Positions 7,972 through 17,437 are shown, numbered from the stretch's first letter. The stretch is DNA of 64,000 nt from JAEINY01 sp942490535 (GCA_942490535.1 CALNXQ010000005.1:1302001-1366000), one strand, 5' to 3'. Translations and numbers: made by a program. Notes: generated from the letters alone by a model not told the origin.

Positions 7972-8949
7972 ATGAAAAAGACAGTTACAATAAATATTAG
8001 TGGTCGGGTATTCCACATTGATGACGATGCTTATCAACGTTTGAGTACTTACCTGGAAAAAATTGAAAGAGCTTTCAAGAGTCAGGAAAGTGGTCAAGAG
8101 ATTATCTCTGATATTGAAAGTCGGGTGGCAGAGATTTTTGAGGAGAAAATCGATCGGCAAACGGGTGTGGTTACCATCCACATGGTGGAAGAAGTGATCT
8201 GCACCATGGGCGAACCCGAAGAGATAACCGAGGAACCTGGTATTGGTGAGGAGTCCACTCAGGCCATGTCCACGGCACTGGTAAAACCGCGCAAACGCTT
8301 GTATCGCGATGTTGACAACCGCATATTGGGCGGCGTGTGTGCGGGTATTGCCGCGTACCTCAATGTCGATAGTTTGTTGGTACGTATCATAGCAGTCATT
8401 CTCATATTTCTTACATCCGGCGTGATGATTCCGGTATATGCCATTCTCTGGCTAGCCTTACCACCTGCCATCACCACGGCCCAAAAGCTGGAAATGAGGG
8501 GACAGCATATCACCATCAATAATATTGAGAAATCCATTCGTGATGAATACGAAGAGATGAAGCAAAACTTCAGTAAAATGAAGGAATCCCCAACCTACAA
8601 AAAAGGTGAGAATTTCTTTCGCCGAATGACCCGGCGCGATCGGAACTTGCTGATTATTGTAGCCGTCATTCTAGGTTCGATGTTCTTGTGGAATCTCCCA
8701 GGATTCAACTTTAATTTTGTACATGCGCCGGTGGCAGCATTTACAAATCTATCACATGGATTTGGGTCCACTATGGGTCATATCTTTTTTCCCGGGGCAT
8801 TACCTATTGTGCTGGTCCTCCTGGTGATCGGTTTAATATTTAAAACGGTATTTAAAATCATCCTCTACATCATCGCCTTTGTTTTGTTGGGTGCCTTGGC
8901 TTTAAAGGTATTCTTCTGGATGTTTGGTGGTTTGTGCCTTATGTGTTAA
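7972..8949 (+). CDS. PspC-domain membrane protein (first copy)
   Basis: 325 residues from the ATG at 7972; an upstream TTG at 7966 is not needed. Layout: N-terminal region (1-90) with a helical EISDIESRVAEIFEEKI segment, PspC domain with YRDVDNRILGGVCAGIAAYL and two hydrophobic stretches (about 106-165), a charged linker, then further C-terminal membrane segments. PspC proteins belong to phage-shock/envelope-stress systems. There is no PspA or PspF here; PadR appears to be the regulator instead. The next gene is a longer paralogue. Confidence 0.88.
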   Translation: MKKTVTINISGRVFHIDDDAYQRLSTYLEKIERAFKSQESGQEIISDIESRVAEIFEEKIDRQTGVVTIHMVEEVICTMGEPEEITEEPGIGEESTQAMSTALVKPRKRLYRDVDNRILGGVCAGIAAYLNVDSLLVRIIAVILIFLTSGVMIPVYAILWLALPPAITTAQKLEMRGQHITINNIEKSIRDEYEEMKQNFSKMKESPTYKKGENFFRRMTRRDRNLLIIVAVILGSMFLWNLPGFNFNFVHAPVAAFTNLSHGFGSTMGHIFFPGALPIVLVLLVIGLIFKTVFKIILYIIAFVLLGALALKVFFWMFGGLCLMC

Positions 8950-8971
8950 CAATCTTTTATTTGATCTGAAG

Positions 8972-10477
8972 ATGAACAAAACCTTTCATATAAACTTAAA
9001 TGGATTCGCCTTCCAGATTGAGGAGGTGGCCTATGAAAAACTGCAACACTACCTGCAAACCATCGAGAGTCGGTTGGGAGGTAGCGAGGAAGCGCAAGAG
9101 ATCATTGCTGATATTGAGACCCGCATAGCTGAGCTATTTCAATATAAATTCGGTTCTCCCGAAGAGATCATCACCCTGCGGGCCGTGGAAGAAATCATTG
9201 AAACCATTGGCGAACCTGCTGAAATAGTTGATGAAGAGGAGGCCGCAACGGATGCATCTTCTTCCGAAACTCAGTCGGAAACCAGTCAGGGCCCCATTTA
9301 TACCGGGCGAAAAGGGCTGTTTCGCGATCCCGATGATCGGATATTGGGTGGGGTCTGTGCCGGTTTAGGGGCTTATTTTGATGTGGATCCCATTGTCTTT
9401 CGAATCATTGCTGTGGTATTAACATTTCTGTCGGTCGGAGCGGTTCCTATTATCTACATCATTCTGTGGGCAGCAATGCCAAAGGCCTTGACTTTAAGTC
9501 AGCGCATTGAAATGCGCGGAGGTGTCTCTTTCAAAACCATGGAAAATGGCATCAAGAGTGAATACCATGCGGTATCTGACAAGTTTAAATCCTTTAAGAA
9601 CAAGCAAAATTATAAGAATATGCAACAACGTATGAATAAAACAGGTGATGTCATGGCCAATGCTTTGTCTCAGGTTGTGAATGTTCTGGGTATGATTTTA
9701 GGTCTGGGTATTGTGATCTGGAGTGTGTTATCCATCATGACGATGGTTGGTTTCTTTGTTTTTAAAGATGCGCTCTTTGGATTAATTCTGACCGACGGTA
9801 ATTATTTTATTTCTGAATTACCCCGCCGTTTTTTATCATCAACCGATGAATTATTGGTTACAATTTCAGTGCTTCTGTTAGTAGGTATTCCTTTACTCGT
9901 CTTCCTGTATCTGGGGATGAAGCTGATATTTAAGTTCAAAACCAATGGAAAAGCCTTGGGCATGATTGGCTTAGGTTTGTGGTTGAGTGGTTTGGTGTTG
10001 GTGTTCTTTACTGGTTTAAGAGTAACTAAAAGTTTTGAAAACACGGAGACAGTAAATGAAGAGACTCTTCTGAAACCTGTTCAGGCGGAGACTATTTATT
10101 TGCAGCCAGCCAATAATTTGCCACCTGCCGGTGACCGGGATTACATTATGGATATGGAACATCTGGAGCTCTATTCGTTGGATGGTCAACTAATGATTGA
10201 AGGCCAACCGGAATTGCGTATTACCCACGGGGATGAATTCAAATTGTTTGTGGAAAAACGAGCCCGTGGCATGAATGAAGAGGAGGCCAGGCAGAATGCC
10301 ATCTCCACAGAATATTTCTGGGTACAGAAAGATTCCGTATTGCTGCTCGATCGGCGGTTTACCATCGGGGAAGAGGCCTTGGTTCGCAATCAAAAAGTTT
10401 ATGTCACCATTCAATTACCGGCCGGTAAAAAATTAGAAGTGAGTCCCTACCTGGACCGTTTGATTGATGATTTTTAA
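8972..10477 (+). CDS. PspC-domain membrane protein (second, longer copy)
   Basis: 501 residues from the ATG at 8972, 22 bp after the first pspC-like gene. The N-terminal 60 residues (EEAQEIIADIETRIAELFQ) and the PspC domain (FRDPDDRILGGVCAGLGAYF) are paralogous to the first copy. After it come three or four more membrane segments and a soluble C-terminal region of about 130 residues facing outside or the periplasm. This large C-terminal part is typical of Bacteroidota PspC proteins. Function is inferred as envelope-stress sensing. Confidence 0.87.
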   Translation: MNKTFHINLNGFAFQIEEVAYEKLQHYLQTIESRLGGSEEAQEIIADIETRIAELFQYKFGSPEEIITLRAVEEIIETIGEPAEIVDEEEAATDASSSETQSETSQGPIYTGRKGLFRDPDDRILGGVCAGLGAYFDVDPIVFRIIAVVLTFLSVGAVPIIYIILWAAMPKALTLSQRIEMRGGVSFKTMENGIKSEYHAVSDKFKSFKNKQNYKNMQQRMNKTGDVMANALSQVVNVLGMILGLGIVIWSVLSIMTMVGFFVFKDALFGLILTDGNYFISELPRRFLSSTDELLVTISVLLLVGIPLLVFLYLGMKLIFKFKTNGKALGMIGLGLWLSGLVLVFFTGLRVTKSFENTETVNEETLLKPVQAETIYLQPANNLPPAGDRDYIMDMEHLELYSLDGQLMIEGQPELRITHGDEFKLFVEKRARGMNEEEARQNAISTEYFWVQKDSVLLLDRRFTIGEEALVRNQKVYVTIQLPAGKKLEVSPYLDRLIDDF

Positions 10478-10543
10478 TTTATAAACTAGTTTCTGACTGC
10501 TTTATATTATTCGAGTTTTCACATAGAATAACCCTTTAAAAAT

Positions 10544-11053
10544 ATGAAAATGAAAAATGCACTTGTCGTAATTGTAATTCTGGCCCTGGGATTCAGTCTT
10601 AATGCCCAAGACAGGCCATCAGACCGGCTATTTGAAAAGATGGCTTTAAAGCCCGGTATTACCATGTTATCCTTTTCAAAATCAATGCTAGATGCTGTGA
10701 ATTTGAATTTTGATAACGATGAAAATGAGAATGAAAACAATGTAACGGGTGATTTAAATGAGGTGAAGGTTATGATTTATAACGCCCCTGAAGATGTCGA
10801 GGCAATGGACTTTAGAGGGGATGCCTTGCGATATCTGCCACTTACCAAATTCAAGGAGATTGATCCGGATGAGCACGATATTAACCATGATAATGGCTCC
10901 GTTGATATCCGTATACTTAAAAGTGGTCGTAAAATCACAGAGTGTCACGTGTTGTTTCAGGGTGAAACCAATGGCGTTTTATTATCTTTCTTCGGCGACT
11001 TTAAAGTAGAGGATGTTAAAGAGCTGGCGGAAAAAATGGATAATTATAAATAA
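10544..11053 (+). CDS. DUF4252-like secreted protein
   Basis: 169 residues with a signal peptide (about 1-21, ending LNAQ). The mature part resembles DUF4252: an N-terminal LFEKMALKPGITMLSFSKSML segment and a C-terminal strand-rich domain ending in KVEDVKELAEKM. DUF4252 proteins are common in Bacteroidota and often linked to sigma or PadR/PspC genes, but their function is unknown. An acidic Asp/Asn/Glu insert lies around residues 57-67. It is 66 bp behind the PspC gene and may be co-transcribed. A strong terminator follows. Confidence 0.75.
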   Translation: MKMKNALVVIVILALGFSLNAQDRPSDRLFEKMALKPGITMLSFSKSMLDAVNLNFDNDENENENNVTGDLNEVKVMIYNAPEDVEAMDFRGDALRYLPLTKFKEIDPDEHDINHDNGSVDIRILKSGRKITECHVLFQGETNGVLLSFFGDFKVEDVKELAEKMDNYK

Positions 11054-11076
11054 AGACTATCAATTTAATTGGCGAT

Positions 11077-11108
11077 GCGCATGAACGTGAGTTTATGCGC
11101 TTTTTTTT
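11077..11108 (+). terminator. Terminator behind the DUF4252 gene; intron insertion target
   Basis: A 10-bp stem (11077-11086 with 11091-11100, one wobble) closes a GTGA loop and is followed by eight T (11101-11108). The group II intron begins within two bases of the T-run. Confidence 0.92.
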
Positions 11109-11109
11109 A

Positions 11110-13030
11110 GTATGTCGGGCATGGTAATATGCTATCAAGATGAGAAGTTCTTGAGTTCGCCGAGTTGACAGGAAGAACTAGCAATTGGCAAGGGTGTTGG
11201 AGGCGACTCCAAATCTGAAGGAAGCCATCAGCAAAGTCACCGTTTTAACGGACAGGAACTTGATATAAGGCTTACTAGTGGTGGGCAACCGAGCTATGGA
11301 TTGGGAAGGCCCAAAAGTCAACCGTAACCACTTAGAGTAAATCAAGTAGGACGTGACGAAAGTATGTTACCTTATCCCGAGAGATCTCATAACGCGTTGC
11401 ATTAAGTAACAAACTGATCGGAGACGATCAGCTAAGGGTTTTGAGAAGTCAGCAGAAGACATAGTATTTCTGTTTTTTTTTTTTAAGCAGAGAGAAGGTC
11501 TGAATCAATTAATTAAAGAAGCAGTCGGACAAGACTTTTGTCTATGGAGTACCAGCAACAAATAGCTTACCAGCGTGATATGTTCATAGAGCATAAGCAG
11601 GAGGCTATTGGTCAATTTGGAAATCGTGAAGACGTAAACGGAGCGAGAACAACATTGACGGAACAAGCAGACAAAGAGACGAATCAAGGACGAGTCTTTA
11701 CAGAAGAGTTAATCGGCATTGTATGCTCCGCTCACAATTTGAATAGAGCCTACAAGAGGGTGAAAAGGAACAAGGGCGTAGCGGGAGTAGATAATGTTCC
11801 CGTCGGAAATTTCGCTGACTGGTTTTCAAAAGAAGGAGACGAGTTAGTAAACCAGATACTTCGGGGCGAATACCTTCCCTCGGCAGTAAAAACAGTAGAA
11901 ATACCTAAGCCCAATGGTGGTGTACGTCAGTTGGGAATTCCAACCGTAAAAGACAGGATTATCCAACAGGCCATTTCTCAGGTTCTGACCCCCATTTACG
12001 AACAAGTATTTTCAGATCATAGCTACGGATTTCGTCCGAAGCGTAATGCACAGCAAGCCATTGTACGAGCTTGTAGTTACGTGTCCGACGGTCGAAATGT
12101 AGTTGTTGACATGGATATGAAGAGCTTCTTTGATGAAGTTAACCATGATAGGTTGATGCATCGTCTGTCAAAGCTTCTCAAAGACAAGCAACTTCTAAAG
12201 CTAATACGCAAATACTTACAAAGTGGCGTCATGGTTGGTGGATTAGTTCATCAACGCCTGAAAGGAACACCGCAAGGAAGTCCGCTTTCTCCACTCTTGT
12301 CTAACATTGTTTTAGATGAATTGGATAAGGAACTTGAAAAGCGAGGACATTACTTTGTTCGGTATGCGGACGATTTCAGCATTTTTGTTCGCAGCCAAAG
12401 AGCAGGCGAGAGAGTAAAGGAATCTGTTTGTTCATATCTCACCCACAAACTTAAACTAAAAGTAAATGAACAGAAAAGTCAGGTATGCAAAAGCAGCGAG
12501 ACAAAATTTTTAGGTTATACCATACTTGATTTTGGTATGATTACCATAGCAAATCAAAGTGTAGTGCGCTTAAAGAAGAAGGTAAGAGAACTAACCAAGA
12601 GGAATCGAGGGGTGAATTTTGAGAAAGTAGTTTCTGAATTGATCCCCGTACTTAGAGGGTGGTTGAATTATTTTCACATCGCTAAATGTAAAAGTCTTTT
12701 GCGTAACCTAGATGCATGGATTCGTCGAAAATTACGATGTTACCGTCTAAAGCAATGCAAACGAGCCATTACGCTTAAGCGCTTTTTAAAAAGTTTAGGC
12801 GTTCCAAATTGGCAAAGTTGGATTTTAGCCCTTTCGGGTAAGGGCTGGTGGCGCAAGTCGGCATGTCCACAAGTTCATCAAGCGATGAGCCTTAAATGGT
12901 TTGAAGATTTAGGTTTGTTTAATATGTCGAATAAATATGCTCTGTTACAAAATTAACTTGAAATCGCCGTATACGAGAGTACGTACGGTGGTGTGAGAGG
13001 GCGGGGGAGTAATCCCCCTACCTACTCGAT
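11110..13030 (+). mobile_element. Group II intron, probable class IIC
   Basis: About 1.92 kb. The proposed 5' end GTATG (11110) directly follows the terminator T-run, the favoured target of IIC introns. An RNA part of about 430 bases precedes the reverse transcriptase. Domain V is visible at about 12964-12997: stem CGCCGTA pairing with TACGGTG, GAGA tetraloop, two-base bulge, and the catalytic triad CGC (12965-12967), as known for IIC introns instead of AGC. Domain VI has a GGGGG/CCCCC stem and ends ...CTCGAT (AY rule) at 13030. Both end points are predicted, not proven. Confidence 0.8.
11544..12956 (+). CDS. ltrA: Group II intron reverse transcriptase/maturase
   Basis: 470 residues from the ATG at 11544. 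RT blocks are complete: IPKPNGGVRQLGIPTVKDR, FDEVNHDRL, GTPQGSPLSPLLSNIVLDELD and the catalytic YADD at 274-277. A maturase/thumb region (RGWLNYFHIAK, LDAWIRRKLRC) follows. The C-terminus ends about 35 residues after GWWRKSACPQVHQAM, and no HNH endonuclease domain is present, as in class C lineages. It both splices the intron RNA and copies it into DNA. The frame is intact, so the element may be active. Confidence 0.95.
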   Translation: MEYQQQIAYQRDMFIEHKQEAIGQFGNREDVNGARTTLTEQADKETNQGRVFTEELIGIVCSAHNLNRAYKRVKRNKGVAGVDNVPVGNFADWFSKEGDELVNQILRGEYLPSAVKTVEIPKPNGGVRQLGIPTVKDRIIQQAISQVLTPIYEQVFSDHSYGFRPKRNAQQAIVRACSYVSDGRNVVVDMDMKSFFDEVNHDRLMHRLSKLLKDKQLLKLIRKYLQSGVMVGGLVHQRLKGTPQGSPLSPLLSNIVLDELDKELEKRGHYFVRYADDFSIFVRSQRAGERVKESVCSYLTHKLKLKVNEQKSQVCKSSETKFLGYTILDFGMITIANQSVVRLKKKVRELTKRNRGVNFEKVVSELIPVLRGWLNYFHIAKCKSLLRNLDAWIRRKLRCYRLKQCKRAITLKRFLKSLGVPNWQSWILALSGKGWWRKSACPQVHQAMSLKWFEDLGLFNMSNKYALLQN

Positions 13031-13416
13031 TACTCCTTCGGCTTCTGAGATTTCTTGTTGGGTAACAAGAAACTTTTGATAGTACGCCATTCGTAATTGA
13101 ATAAGGTACTGATTTGCCTAAAAAGGTTAATCAAGTATTTTTAAAGTTTCACGGACAAAATCAATCTGTTTATTTTTATTTGGAGTCCAAATGTACAGAT
13201 AATCAATCGTTAGTGTGTGTTGGGGTGAATTGTGGCATTACCACCTAGTAGTTATATTTGCACCGCGTTTAGGGGGTATGGCAATTGAAATTTTTAGCTT
13301 GTCAGCCTTGTGGATTTTTAGGAAAGAAGAATCTTCAAAAGACTTAAACGTACATTTTATAAGAGGAATGATATCAGTAGTTAGAGACTGATAGGGGACT
13401 AACTAAATTAATAAGC
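13031..13416. other. Gap between intron and chemoreceptor
   Basis: No gene is seen. A perfect 9-bp hairpin (13051-13059 with 13064-13072, loop GGGT) lies just after the intron end, and the chemoreceptor promoter lies at 13230-13260. The rest is AT-rich without other recognisable signals. Confidence 0.6.
13230..13260 (+). promoter_or_regulatory. Promoter of the chemoreceptor gene
   Basis: TTG at 13230-13232 and TATATTTG at 13253-13260, spaced 20 bp, match the Bacteroidota promoter form. The start codon is about 155 bases further on, leaving a long untranslated leader. Confidence 0.7.
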
Positions 13417-15342
13417 ATGAAATTGCGTGACGTATCTATTCGGATTCGCCTGATGGTGGGTTTTGCCATTGTGGTGATGTGTGTGGTGATGGTTGGGATT
13501 ATTGGTCGACAAGCATTATCGAGAACCAGTGAGATTGTTGAGGTAGCCAACCATTTGAAAGAAGTAGAGAATCAACTGCTAAAAGGGCGGCTGAAAGTGT
13601 TGTATTTTATGAAATATGCTGATGTGGGCGCTGCTCGTGCGGCTGCAGCCTATTTAGATTCGGCCAAAGTAGAGGTGGGAGAAGCCCAGGCTAATACAGT
13701 TTTTGAGGATCCTCGAATGGCTCAATTGCAATCTGGTATAAACATCTACAGTGAAGCGTTTAAAAACTATGTGAAGGCAGAGAAAGAACGGCAGAAAACC
13801 CGTGAGGAATGGTCTAAAGTAGGTGGGGACGTTGGAGAGATAATTTCCGGGCATACTCTGTTGAATACGATGGGGAACTTATCTGTTCAATTATTGAATG
13901 CACATAGCCAGTTACGTATTTCGGCCTGGATGTTCATAAGTAATCCTGCAGATAATAACGGCGTGGTGGATGCCACAGCAATCACCCGAATACACGAAAA
14001 TATAGCGCAATGTAATCAGGTTCTTCAAAAAGTGAAACGGAAATACCAGGGAACTACTCATCAGCAAATAGTGAATGAGGCGATTGAAGGATATCATCAC
14101 TATCAGTTGACACTCGAGAAGTATGTGGAGGTGTTGGAACGTGAGGGCACTTACTTAAGAAAGATGCAGACTGAAGGCGCTTTTGTAGCAAAAATATCTG
14201 ACGAGGTGGTGCATAAGGTGTTTGTTCAGGAGGCGGAAACAATACACACGTCAAACTGGATGATTATTATCGTTTCAGGTATTGCCTTATTAATCGGTAT
14301 GATTGTGAGCAGAGCTTTGTCCATAAGTATTATCAGACCTTTACGTAAAGGCGTGGAATTGGCAATTGGTTTATCAAAAGGTGAATTGTATCATGAGATC
14401 GATATTCAGGGGAAAAATGAAATTGGTCAGCTGGGTAGTGCCATGAAACAGATGAATCAGAAATTGCGCGAAGTCGTTGGTGACATTCTCAATGGTTCAG
14501 AGCAATTGGCTGTAGCCAGTAGTCAGGTTAATCTAACGTCGCAGGAAATGTCACAGGGAGCCAATGAACAAGCCGCTTCCTTAGAGGAAGTGTCCTCTAC
14601 CATGGAGGAGATGGTGACAAATATTGAACAAAGTAGCCTTAATACACGCCATACGGTGAACCAGGTGGACGAGGCCTACAATGAAATTCAAGCGGCCGGA
14701 CAGGGATCTGATAAAGCTGTACATGCCACCAAGCGCATCACTGAAAAAATTCAGATCATTACGGACATTGCCATGCAAACCAATATTTTGGCTTTGAATG
14801 CAGCTGTTGAGGCAGCACGTGCAGGTGAGCATGGCAGAGGTTTTTCAGTAGTTGCTCAGGAAGTACGTAAGTTAGCCGAGCGTTCTCAGACGGCTGCCAA
14901 AGAAATCGTTGAGTTAGCTGAAGATAGTCAGTATTGGACGCAAAAAGCCAATGTGCAACTCAATGCCGTTTTGCCGTTAATTCAGGATTCCAACAGACTG
15001 ATGAAAGAGATCTCAGCTGCTACCAGCGAACAAGGCGAAGGGGTTACTCAAATCAACGCTTCCGTGCAGATGTTAAACACAACGACCCAGCAAAATGCTT
15101 CCGCCAGCGAAGAGTTGGCAGCTAATGCTGAAGAATTAAGTTCACAATCGAATCAGTTAATTAAATTGGTAGGTTATTTCAAGCTTTCCCAAAAGAGTGC
15201 CCGTACTCAAAAGGTTGAAAAAACAACGCACAGCAGCTCCACCGGAAAATCGGATATTCAATATAGTAACAATCGGGGGAGCTATAATACGCAGGTTGCA
15301 AAACAGAAAAAGGAGGTGCTGGAAGCCTACGAGGTGTACTAA
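13417..15342 (+). CDS. Methyl-accepting chemotaxis protein
   Basis: 641 residues. Transmembrane segment 1 lies at about 11-30, followed by a periplasmic four-helix-type sensor (about 31-280), transmembrane segment 2 (282-303), a HAMP domain (304-357) and a cytoplasmic signalling domain. The highly conserved hairpin tip is intact (ITDIAMQTNILALNAAVEAARAGEHGRGF). It would control CheA through CheW. There is no C-terminal NWETF-type pentapeptide. No che or flagellar genes are nearby, so this is an orphan receptor. It has its own promoter and terminator. The ligand is unknown. Confidence 0.95.
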   Translation: MKLRDVSIRIRLMVGFAIVVMCVVMVGIIGRQALSRTSEIVEVANHLKEVENQLLKGRLKVLYFMKYADVGAARAAAAYLDSAKVEVGEAQANTVFEDPRMAQLQSGINIYSEAFKNYVKAEKERQKTREEWSKVGGDVGEIISGHTLLNTMGNLSVQLLNAHSQLRISAWMFISNPADNNGVVDATAITRIHENIAQCNQVLQKVKRKYQGTTHQQIVNEAIEGYHHYQLTLEKYVEVLEREGTYLRKMQTEGAFVAKISDEVVHKVFVQEAETIHTSNWMIIIVSGIALLIGMIVSRALSISIIRPLRKGVELAIGLSKGELYHEIDIQGKNEIGQLGSAMKQMNQKLREVVGDILNGSEQLAVASSQVNLTSQEMSQGANEQAASLEEVSSTMEEMVTNIEQSSLNTRHTVNQVDEAYNEIQAAGQGSDKAVHATKRITEKIQIITDIAMQTNILALNAAVEAARAGEHGRGFSVVAQEVRKLAERSQTAAKEIVELAEDSQYWTQKANVQLNAVLPLIQDSNRLMKEISAATSEQGEGVTQINASVQMLNTTTQQNASASEELAANAEELSSQSNQLIKLVGYFKLSQKSARTQKVEKTTHSSSTGKSDIQYSNNRGSYNTQVAKQKKEVLEAYEVY

Positions 15343-15383
15343 TCGAATGGTTTTTTTTATATCCCAATTTCATAATGTCAAAG

Positions 15384-15410
15384 CGCGTGAGAATTTCTCA
15401 CGCGTTTTTT
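15384..15410 (+). terminator. Terminator of the chemoreceptor gene
   Basis: CGCGTGAGAA (15384-15393) pairs with TTCTCACGCG (15395-15404), followed by six T. Confidence 0.92.
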
Positions 15411-15746
15411 ATGTCCATAGAAAAAGGAGCATTAATCAATTAATGCCCCTTTCACCAAAATTTATGAAAAAAAAATCGAGTTTTATTTTTGCTTGCCAAA
15501 TGAAACCATAAGGGAGGCTCATGTATTGGTTAATTGCAGAAATTGAAAATCGTAACATCCTGAATGGCATGTTGCATAACATGTTTATGGGGCTTGACTT
15601 TCAAAGAGATCAGTTGTAACACGGACGATCTCTTCCATTTTTCATTCCAAATGGCAGGGCTATATTTTTGAAAAGCACTTTTAAAAGTGAAAAAAAGTCT
15701 ATTTAGTGGTTCTAAGAAAACTAACGAATTAGCAAAAAATGATATG

Positions 15747-15790
15747 AACCTATATCAATTCTATAGCTGATATAGGTTTGTTTTTCTCTT
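15747..15790. terminator. Hairpin with T-rich tail, possible terminator
   Basis: AACCTATATCA (15747-15757) and TGATATAGGTT (15768-15778) form a perfect 11-bp stem with a 10-nt loop, followed by TGTTTTTCTC. No gene ends directly upstream on the plus strand, so its role is uncertain. Confidence 0.5.
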
Positions 15791-15823
15791 GCTTGTCGAT
15801 TTTATTGAAACTAGGATGCTTTT

Positions 15824-17437
15824 TGCACAATTTTATTAATAATTATATTCATAATAGAGTGGATTGAGCATACCATTCCCATCAAATAATACAAGTCATT
15901 ATCCCCTAAGCTGCAAATTTATTAGTGTATTCCTCCTTCTTCAATTTGAGTATCTGTCGCCCAATTTTCTTAAGGTTGTATGCACTTACCCCCAGACTTA
16001 TGTATCTGTTAAAATGAAGTATTCCCCGGTCAGGACAACGATCAAGTCCTCGGTTTTCCAACTCATTAATATTGGATTCTATGGCACTGTGCTTATTCTT
16101 TAACCTTTTAAAGCCCTGGCTGCTCTCTTCGTCTTTTTCTGTTTTGGTGAGTTTCCCAAGCTTGGGTAAAACGACTTTGGGAACTTCTAGTTGAAGTAGT
16201 TCCTTGTTTTCTTTTGCCCAAAATCCTTTGTCAAAACTCCATGAAGTCACAGTGTGTTTTGCCAGAACTCTGTCTGATAGTGCTATAACAACATCCCTAT
16301 CCTGTTGGTCATTTAAAATTTGGTAATCTACAATGAGATCATATTGATCTGTGGTTATTAATAGTTTCTTGCCCAATTCAACATTGGGGCGCGACTTGCC
16401 TTTCTTTACCCACTCGGTATATGTTTCAAAGACGGAAAACAGCTTTTCTTCATGGGGTATTGTCTCTCCCTTAAGAATTCGCCTATCAACCAGTTGAATA
16501 TGCTTTTCCATCAATGGCACAAAATGTTCGATCATTATCACAAGTGATAAGTCTTGCATGTCGTTTACCGGGAAATCAGGGAGGCTTTCATTGAGTTTTT
16601 TCAATAGCGCTCCGGTTTTTGTCAAGTATCTTTTAGCAGCATACACCATCCTGTCCTTTTTATTCTTGCCGCCACTGGCTGATGCTTTTCCCAGTTCACG
16701 CATCAGACCCTTTATCTCATACCTCCAATTGGCCAGTTTGCGCCACTGCTCAATGGTCTCATATTTTTTTAAAAATACGGATACGGCATCAAGGCATTTC
16801 TGGGCACAGTCCCAGAGCAGGTTGTAATCTGTTGGGAAATGAACATTGCTTTCTACTACAAAACTATCGGACTTTAAGCGCAATGCTGTTTTTTCTTTTT
16901 TTTTAAACACTTCACGGTGGCCAAACTCTAATATTACGGCATTGAGTTCGGTGATCATCTCATCACTAAGCGCAGATACATTGTCGTAGATATTTTGATA
17001 CTCAAATTCAATTCGCTCATAGCCAAACTCACGCTCAACGCCCATCAAATAGCGCAAAGCATGGTGGTTATTAGCCAGGTTATGAACCATCTCATAGCTG
17101 ATATTGAGGCATAAGCGCAATTGGGCCAACACAAAAACAATCCACAAATCTAAACCTCTTCTACCCGTATATTTTTTCCCTGAACGGATGTGCTTGTCCA
17201 ATATGTTAAATATTTTCTCATTATACTTCTTATTGCAATAGATTTCTTTCAAAGCTGCCAATAATTCATCTATGGCATTTTTGCTCTTGGGGCTGATCCA
17301 GGTTTCTTCAATGGGCTTTTGCCCAATCGATAATTGTTGTGCGAATCTATTTCTCATTTTTGAACATCTTTTGTCGTTTAAACCAAAATAGGCGAATCTC
17401 AAACTATCAACATCCTGAAATTAAGCATTTTTACACA
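15824..17437 (-). mobile_element. ISNCY-like insertion sequence (ends tentative)
   Basis: About 1.6 kb holding one intact transposase. Ends were placed at weakly matching inward sequences, TGCACAATTTTATTAAT (15824-15840) and the complement of 17420-17437. These match only partly and no target duplication is visible, so limits are uncertain by tens of bases. It sits between the chemoreceptor and a collapsed two-component gene. Confidence 0.5.
15906..17357 (-). CDS. DDE transposase, ISNCY-like
   Basis: 483 residues from the ATG at 17357; the longer frame starts at a TTG and is not needed. The N-terminus (MRNRFAQQL...PIEE), the GRRGLDLWIVFVLAQLRLCLN helix region, and the acidic catalytic candidates in LKSDSFVVESNVHFPTDYNLL and SFDKGFWAKEN fit ISNCY-type transposases. 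The frame is complete, so the element may be mobile. Family is recognised by general pattern only; IS1182-like relatives are the main alternative. Confidence 0.8.
   Translation of the reverse strand: MRNRFAQQLSIGQKPIEETWISPKSKNAIDELLAALKEIYCNKKYNEKIFNILDKHIRSGKKYTGRRGLDLWIVFVLAQLRLCLNISYEMVHNLANNHHALRYLMGVEREFGYERIEFEYQNIYDNVSALSDEMITELNAVILEFGHREVFKKKEKTALRLKSDSFVVESNVHFPTDYNLLWDCAQKCLDAVSVFLKKYETIEQWRKLANWRYEIKGLMRELGKASASGGKNKKDRMVYAAKRYLTKTGALLKKLNESLPDFPVNDMQDLSLVIMIEHFVPLMEKHIQLVDRRILKGETIPHEEKLFSVFETYTEWVKKGKSRPNVELGKKLLITTDQYDLIVDYQILNDQQDRDVVIALSDRVLAKHTVTSWSFDKGFWAKENKELLQLEVPKVVLPKLGKLTKTEKDEESSQGFKRLKNKHSAIESNINELENRGLDRCPDRGILHFNRYISLGVSAYNLKKIGRQILKLKKEEYTNKFAA

Larger units (their letters stand above)
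15343..15823. other. Non-coding stretch between chemoreceptor and IS
   Basis: About 480 bp without a credible gene. It contains the chemoreceptor terminator, a hairpin AAAGG-GCATTAAT/ATTAATGC-CCTTT around 15422-15452, an 8-bp dyad AAGAGATC/GATCTCTT (15604-15634), and an 11-bp dyad at 15747-15778. It may be debris left by insertions. Confidence 0.5.

Noticed and set aside
11505..11687. Minus-strand frame of 60 codons
   Set aside because: It is antisense to the intron reverse transcriptase start.
15864..16103. Plus-strand frame of 79 codons
   Set aside because: It is antisense to the transposase and has no ribosome site or homology.
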